DNA from: an uncultured Oscillospiraceae bacterium
GTDB lineage: Bacteria > Bacillota > Clostridia > Oscillospirales > Oscillospiraceae
Length of the DNA: 28,286 bases
Direction of reading: 5' to 3'
Assembly: GCA_910577805.1 (NCBI GenBank)
Contig: CAJTOE010000014.1
Location: 1 to 28,286 of the forward strand
Shown: positions 23,396 through 28,286 of the stretch, piece after piece
Position numbering within the stretch: position 1 is the stretch's first letter
Layout of the letters: each line of letters starts with the position of its first letter
Position numbers and translations under genes: made by a program
The notes under the pieces: model-generated
The model's input: the letters and a program-made list of their open reading frames with translations, nothing else
What the model was told of the DNA's origin: nothing
Databases searched by the model: none

Positions 23396-24061
23396 CTATT
23401 CAAATTGGGTCAAAATTGTGCGGATAAAGAAGTTTCCCAGCAGACAGGGGCCGGAAAAGCCGATGAACAGCAGATAGACCGCGCTGAGGGGGAACTCCAG
23501 AATGGCAATGGTCAAGGTGCCGTAGACAGACAGCACCGCCAGCAGCGCCCGCGCCGGACGGCCCACCCCCAGCAGTACGGACAGCCGCAGGGCCTCCTTT
23601 ACGGTGGGCTTCGTGGTCAAAAACCCATAGAAGTAGGGGGAGGCCAGCAGGACCGTCAGAAAGACGGTGGAGCAGAGCATGAAGGGGAGGAAAAACAGGG
23701 GGTATTCCAAAGCGCGGCCCAAGTAGAACCACACCCCGCAGCCCGACAGCCCCAGGGGAGCCGCTACCAGGAAAAAGGCGGCATAGCCCCGCTTCCAGTG
23801 CTGCCGGAAGGCGGTCTTGAAATCATAGAAACAGTCCACCGGCTGGTCCAGTATCATTTTACGCACGACACAGTGCATGGCGTAGAGGGCCGGGGGGAGG
23901 GTGACCACCGGGACGGCACACAGAAGCAGCAGCAGGTTCAGCTTCAGCAGCGTGGTGCATTCCAGCGAGAGAATCTCCGCAAAGCGGGCCATACCGGTTT
24001 TTTCCGGCTCGTCCGGGTCGATGCCGGGACCGGGCGCAGCATAATTTTTTCGGAAAAACAT
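23396..24061 (-). CDS. DUF624 (YesL-like) membrane protein
   Basis: 221 residues with about five hydrophobic helices, starting LLKLNLLLLLCAVPVVTLPP (about 38-57), which is the DUF624 pattern. The domain includes ALYAMHCVVRKM and YDFKTAFRQHWKRG. Members are found next to CUT1 sugar ABC transporters and are presumed accessory membrane proteins; the role is unproved. The frame runs further upstream, but the ATG at 24061 (MFFRKNY) has GGAGGGG seven bases away. First gene of the minus operon; the promoter is at 24096-24124 and a small hairpin lies in its leader. Confidence 0.85.
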   Translation of the reverse strand: MFFRKNYAAPGPGIDPDEPEKTGMARFAEILSLECTTLLKLNLLLLLCAVPVVTLPPALYAMHCVVRKMILDQPVDCFYDFKTAFRQHWKRGYAAFFLVAAPLGLSGCGVWFYLGRALEYPLFFLPFMLCSTVFLTVLLASPYFYGFLTTKPTVKEALRLSVLLGVGRPARALLAVLSVYGTLTIAILEFPLSAVYLLFIGFSGPCLLGNFFIRTILTQFE

Positions 24062-24073
24062 CGCGCTTCCCCT

Positions 24074-24093
24074 CCCATATTTTTCAATATGGG
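24074..24093 (-). other. Leader hairpin of the DUF624 operon
   Basis: CCCATATT-TTTC-AATATGGG, an 8-bp perfect stem between the -10 box and the ribosome-binding site. It may stabilise the 5' end of the message or serve as a binding dyad. Confidence 0.5.
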
Positions 24094-24095
24094 GT

Positions 24096-24124
24096 ATGAT
24101 ACCACAAGCAGGTTTTCCGGACAA
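24096..24124 (-). promoter_or_regulatory. Promoter of the DUF624/amylosucrase-like operon
   Basis: Minus strand TTGTCC (24119-24124), a 17-bp spacer and TATCAT (24096-24101). The -35 box touches the first repeat of the operator array at 24122-24210. Confidence 0.65.
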
Positions 24125-24210
24125 GGGTAAATTTCTGATGTGCTGGGTAAAAATTTTTGGTTTGCCAAAAAAATCAATTTTTTACCGCATTTGTCTAAAA
24201 TTTACCCTTG
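24122..24210. promoter_or_regulatory. Symmetrical operator array between divergent sugar operons
   Basis: Perfect 13-bp inverted ends CAAGGGTAAATTT (24122-24134) and AAATTTACCCTTG (24198-24210). Nested inside are GGTAAAAATTTTTGG (24146-24160) and CCAAAAAAATCAATTTTTTACC (24165-24186). This gives four GGTAAA(A)ATT-like units, two per strand, pointing inward. The whole block lies between the promoter of the minus operon and the start of the ABC ATPase gene. No strong sigma-A promoter is seen for the plus operon, so activation by the array-binding protein is possible. Confidence 0.7.
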
Positions 24211-24268
24211 CCACCTGGCGGCGGCCGTGGTATCCTTTTGCCAAAATCATCAAGGAGGAGATCCCCCA

Positions 24269-25354
<1,086 letters not shown>

Positions 25355-25398
25355 GCTCACACAATCCAATCATCATGCGCAGCGAACGAAGAGACATC

Positions 25399-26217
25399 AT
25401 GCCAACGGCTCCCGACTCCGTGGTCCGGGAGCTGTTGGCTCTGCCCCTTGCCCGGCTGCTTCCCCTGGAGGCCGGCGACCAGCTGGAGGGCTATGGGAAA
25501 ACAGGGGAGTACATTTTCGCGGCGGCGGTCCGGGGAAACTGGACTGTCTCCGCCTACGATCAATACGCCCTGCTGGACCCCGGACAGGTCTTTCTGCTCC
25601 GGGAGCCGGGGGTCTACCGCCTCCAGGCCGTGTCCGGCGGACTGGGGGTGCTGGTCTGCCTGCGGGGGGAGCTGCCGGAGCAGCTTCTGGCCGGGCGGGC
25701 CATGTTCGCCGGAGGGGCCGCGGCCGTCCGGGAGGCGGCGCTCTCATTGGCAGTTCTGGAGGACGAACAGGGGTCGATTTCCGGGAGCACCGCGTCTGCA
25801 TTGGCCTATACGATGCTGATGAAGCTGCGCGCCCTGCCCCAAACGCCCCCCAGCACCGTGGGCTCCCCCCTGGTGGAGGCCGCGGTGGGGGTGATTCAGG
25901 ACGAGTTCCCCTTCCTGGAGGGGGTGGATGAGCTGGCCGAGCGCCTGGAGGTGTCCGCCGCCCACCTGACCCGCGTATTCAGCAAAAAGGTTGGCATTTC
26001 CCCCGGAAAGTACATCACACGGGTACGAATTGAGTACGCAAAGCTGCTGCTTCAGGACCCGGATGCCACCATCGCTTATGTGGCGGAGGCCTCCGGCTTT
26101 GCCAACGCCAACTACTTCGCCAAGGTGTTCCGGAAGGAGACAGGCATGTCCCCCAGCGAGTTTTTGGAGAGCTGTCCCTTGGATGTTATGCACAAAAAAA
26201 TCAAGCTTATTCTGTGA
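25399..26217 (+). CDS. AraC-family transcriptional regulator
   Basis: 272 residues from this start. The N-terminal cupin-like sensor (about 1-140) contains YDQYALLDPGQVFLLREPGV. The C-terminal pair of helix-turn-helix motifs (about 165-262) includes LAERLEVSAAHLTRVFSKKV and the AraC signature ASGFANANYFAKVFRKETGM followed by SPSEF. An in-frame ATG eight codons upstream (25375) has no ribosome-binding site; the one at 25399 has a weak GAAGAG. It is probably co-transcribed with the ATPase gene. It is the best candidate for binding the GGTAAA-type array and controlling both divergent operons, but that is inference. Confidence 0.9.
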   Translation: MPTAPDSVVRELLALPLARLLPLEAGDQLEGYGKTGEYIFAAAVRGNWTVSAYDQYALLDPGQVFLLREPGVYRLQAVSGGLGVLVCLRGELPEQLLAGRAMFAGGAAAVREAALSLAVLEDEQGSISGSTASALAYTMLMKLRALPQTPPSTVGSPLVEAAVGVIQDEFPFLEGVDELAERLEVSAAHLTRVFSKKVGISPGKYITRVRIEYAKLLLQDPDATIAYVAEASGFANANYFAKVFRKETGMSPSEFLESCPLDVMHKKIKLIL

Positions 26218-26239
26218 AAAGAAACGAAATTCCCAAGAT

Positions 26240-26304
26240 ATATACCCAAATGTTGAGCGATATGCACGCATGGCGTATTGCAACACATTTGGGTATATTT
26301 TATT
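26240..26304 (+). terminator. Long inverted repeat/terminator after the AraC gene
   Basis: Arms ATATACCCAAATG (26240-26252) and CATTTGGGTATAT (26286-26298), perfect over 13 bp, with a 33-nt centre that can itself fold, followed by TTTATT. It probably ends the ATPase-AraC transcript. The AT-rich long arms could also be a protein-binding dyad. Confidence 0.7.
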
Positions 26305-26316
26305 ACTTCCAGTATA

Positions 26317-26346
26317 TTTACAGAACTGGTAATTTTGTATTATAGT
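26317..26346 (+). promoter_or_regulatory. Probable promoter of the binding-protein gene
   Basis: TTTACA (26317-26322), an 18-bp spacer and TATAGT (26341-26346). The spacer contains GGTAATTTT, a partial match to the units in the 24122-24210 array. Leader about 40 nt. Confidence 0.55.
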
Positions 26347-26393
26347 TTTGGGCAGAACCGCGGTACAAACTTGAAAAACAGGAGAGTGGAGTT

Positions 26394-27692
26394 ATGAAAA
26401 AATTGCCCCGCGCAGCCGCCGTCATACTGGTCATAACGCTGCTGCTGTCCCTTTCAGGGTGCGGCGCGTCCGACGGAAAGACCCGTCTGACGTTCCAGAT
26501 CTGGGACGTCGCCCAGCGGGAAAGTATGCAGGCCATCTGCGACGCCTACACCGCGAAGAATCCGGATGTGACCATCGAGGTGCAGGTCACCAGCTGGAAC
26601 GAGTACTGGACCAAGCTGGAGGCCGCCGCCGAGTCCAACACCATGCCGGACATCTTCTGGATGCACACCAACCAGATTTTGTACTACTCCGACTTCGGGA
26701 TGCTGGCGGACGTGACCGACCTCTACGACGACGTGGAGCCGGACTACTATCAGAATCATTTTTCGGAAATCTCCATCGGCAACGCCAGCGGCAGTGACGG
26801 CCGGATGTACGGCGTGCCCAAGGACAAGGACAATATTTTCCTGGTCTATAACAAGGAGATGTTCGACCAGGCCGGGGTATCCTACCCCGACGAGAACTGG
26901 ACCTGGGACGATCTGGTGAGCGCCTCCCAGACCATTTATGACAAAACCGGCAAGTATGGCTACATGGCCTATAACGACGACCAGATGGGCTACTGGAGCT
27001 TCGTCTATCAGGCCGGCGGCTACATCCTGAACGAGGACAACACCCAGGCCGGCTTCGACCAGCCCGGCACCAAGAAGGGCATGGAGTTCTACGTGGGGCT
27101 GCAGGACTACGACTGGTGCCCCAAGCAGGCCTACTTTGCCGAGACCGCCCCCGGCACCGCCTTCTTCTCCGAAATCGGCTCCATGTACATCGAGGGCAAC
27201 TGGGAATTGATGAACAAGTGCATCAATTTCCCCAACATGGATGGCAAATGGGACATCGCGCCCATGCCCAAGTGCCCTGACCCCGTCAGCGGCGACGGCC
27301 GGGCCACCATCTCCAACGGCCTGTGCTACGCCACCGCCGCCCACGGCAAGACCCGCGACATCGCCCTGGACGTGATAAAATTCTTCGGCACCGAGGAGGC
27401 CCAGCTCCTGGCCAGCTCCTACGGCGCGGCCATCTCCGCCTACAACGGCACCGAGCAGCCCTATTTCGACGCCTTTGACAAGGCCGGCTATGACCTGAAC
27501 GTGGAAATGGTCATGGACCAGTTCGAGTACGGCGTGCAGAACGTGAACAACGCCGCCAAGCCCAAGTGGAAAACCCCGGTGCTGGATGAGCTGAACAAGG
27601 TCTATAACGGCCAGCAGTCTCTGGAGAGCGCCATGGCCAACATGCAGCAGATCGTGAACACCGAAACCGCCAAGAAATTGGCGGACGGCTGA
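26394..27692 (+). CDS. Carbohydrate ABC transporter substrate-binding lipoprotein
   Basis: Extracellular solute-binding protein family 1, 432 residues. The signal peptide ends in lipobox LSGC with lipidated C23. The mature part begins with TRLTFQIWDVAQRESMQAI and continues with the family pattern TIEVQVTSWNEYWTKLEAAA, then MPDIFWMH. Aromatic-rich stretches (NWTWDDLV, YDWCPKQAYF, IEGNWELMN) fit sugar stacking. Length and order match CUT1 importers for di- and oligosaccharides. CAGGAGAG precedes the ATG. It has its own promoter and precedes the permease by 14 bases. With an amylosucrase-like enzyme next door, sucrose or malto-oligosaccharides are plausible ligands. Confidence 0.95.
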   Translation: MKKLPRAAAVILVITLLLSLSGCGASDGKTRLTFQIWDVAQRESMQAICDAYTAKNPDVTIEVQVTSWNEYWTKLEAAAESNTMPDIFWMHTNQILYYSDFGMLADVTDLYDDVEPDYYQNHFSEISIGNASGSDGRMYGVPKDKDNIFLVYNKEMFDQAGVSYPDENWTWDDLVSASQTIYDKTGKYGYMAYNDDQMGYWSFVYQAGGYILNEDNTQAGFDQPGTKKGMEFYVGLQDYDWCPKQAYFAETAPGTAFFSEIGSMYIEGNWELMNKCINFPNMDGKWDIAPMPKCPDPVSGDGRATISNGLCYATAAHGKTRDIALDVIKFFGTEEAQLLASSYGAAISAYNGTEQPYFDAFDKAGYDLNVEMVMDQFEYGVQNVNNAAKPKWKTPVLDELNKVYNGQQSLESAMANMQQIVNTETAKKLADG

Positions 27693-27706
27693 GAGGAGGG
27701 CTTTGT

Positions 27707-28286
27707 GTGAAAAAAGGAATGAAGCTTTCCGTCGCCGCCCGGCGGGAAGAGAACTGGGGCTGGATCATGGTGGCCCCCACCATTATCGGCCTGCTGGTGC
27801 TGAATCTGTGGCCCTTCGTCCAGACCCTGTACACCAGCTTCTGTGAGCACCTGGGCTTTGGACACTACAAGTTCATCGGCCTGCAGAACTACATCGAAAT
27901 GTTCCAGAACGCCGAGTTCTGGAAGGCGACCTGGAATACCATCTATTTCTGTATCCTCACGGTGCCCCTGGGACTGTTCCTGTCCCTGCTGGTGGCCATG
28001 CTCCTGAACGCGAAGGTCAAGGGCAAGGGCATTTTCCGCACCATCTTCTTCCTGCCCATGGTCTGCGCCCCCGCCGCCGTGACTATGGTGTGGCGCTGGA
28101 TCTTCAACAGTGAGTACGGCATCCTCAACCAGATGTTCGGGACCCACATCAACTGGATCACCGACTCCAAGGTCGTCATGATCGCCTGCGCCATCGTGGC
28201 CATCTGGAGCAACATCGGCTATGACGCGGTGCTCCTGCTGGCCGGCCTGCAAAATATCTCCAAGTCCTACTACGAGGCCGCCTCCA
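27707..28286 (+). CDS. Carbohydrate ABC transporter permease (MsmF/UgpA-like), 3' truncated
   Basis: The first 193 residues of a CUT1-type permease; the window ends inside the gene. The start is GTG at 27707 (MKKGMKLSV) after GAGAGGAGGG; an ATG four codons later is an alternative. Membrane helix 1 (WIMVAPTIIGLLVLNLWPFV) is followed by the typical YTSF...FIGLQNYIEMFQNAEFWKAT region, further helices, and the conserved GKGIFRTIFFLPMVCAPAAV then MVWRWIFNSEYGILNQ stretch. A second permease gene is expected downstream. Confidence 0.93.
   Translation, partial: MKKGMKLSVAARREENWGWIMVAPTIIGLLVLNLWPFVQTLYTSFCEHLGFGHYKFIGLQNYIEMFQNAEFWKATWNTIYFCILTVPLGLFLSLLVAMLLNAKVKGKGIFRTIFFLPMVCAPAAVTMVWRWIFNSEYGILNQMFGTHINWITDSKVVMIACAIVAIWSNIGYDAVLLLAGLQNISKSYYEAAS

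Noticed and set aside
24140..24268. 43-residue N-terminal extension of the ABC ATPase
   Set aside because: It would translate through the operator array, has no ribosome-binding site, and homologues begin at the MASISF start, which has AAGGAGGAG.

Overview
The window comes from a high-GC (about 60% by eye) Gram-positive anaerobe, most likely a gut Clostridia member of the Oscillospiraceae (Flavonifractor/Lawsonibacter/Oscillibacter-like). Supporting this are a cysteine-rich RnfB, strong AGGAGG ribosome-binding sites, sigma-A-type promoters, lipoprotein solute-binding proteins and a TTCACCCTCATCCGTC-type inverted-repeat element that I associate with this family. The species cannot be named from the sequence alone.

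Layout. 1-2123: 3' end of an rnf operon (rnfE partial, rnfA, rnfB) closed by a clear terminator. 2129-2302: non-coding inverted-repeat (MITE-like) element, then an orphan AT-richer hypothetical gene (2400-2999). 3031-6302 (minus): operon of a cytoplasmic GH13 alpha-amylase, an uncharacterised DUF7309/DUF6930-like protein and a D-lyxose isomerase, with a good promoter at 6351-6379. 6483-8601: a LysR regulator divergent from a short D-2-hydroxyacid dehydrogenase, with a dyad symmetry inside the lysR promoter. 8709-11171 (minus): oleate hydratase preceded by a TetR/DhaS-like regulator, with a dyad over the hydratase promoter. 11255-13039 (minus): methyl-accepting chemotaxis protein with a leader of about 230 nt. 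13619-21533: consensus promoter, then a complete Dpp/Opp-type importer (binding protein, two permeases, two ATPases) followed by an FRD/aspartate-oxidase-like flavoprotein and a YhcH/NanQ-type protein. 21535-24061 (minus): amylosucrase-like GH13 enzyme and a DUF624 membrane protein, divergent from a carbohydrate ABC system (MsmK-like ATPase, AraC regulator, lipoprotein binding protein, first permease cut by the window end).

How it fits together. Rnf couples ferredoxin oxidation to NAD reduction and ion pumping. Two alpha-glucan/sucrose modules (amylase operon; amylosucrase-like enzyme plus CUT1 importer) suggest cytoplasmic handling of imported oligosaccharides or sucrose. The Dpp importer with a flavoenzyme and a putative sugar anomerase looks like a dedicated uptake-and-oxidation pathway whose substrate I cannot name. 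Oleate hydratase would hydrate host or dietary unsaturated fatty acids.

The most interesting items are the dpp-flavoprotein-YhcH operon, the four-copy symmetrical GGTAAA(A)ATT array between the amylosucrase-like and ABC genes, and the operator-like dyads placed on the lysR and oleate hydratase promoters. I saw no rRNA, tRNA, CRISPR array, transposase or phage gene.
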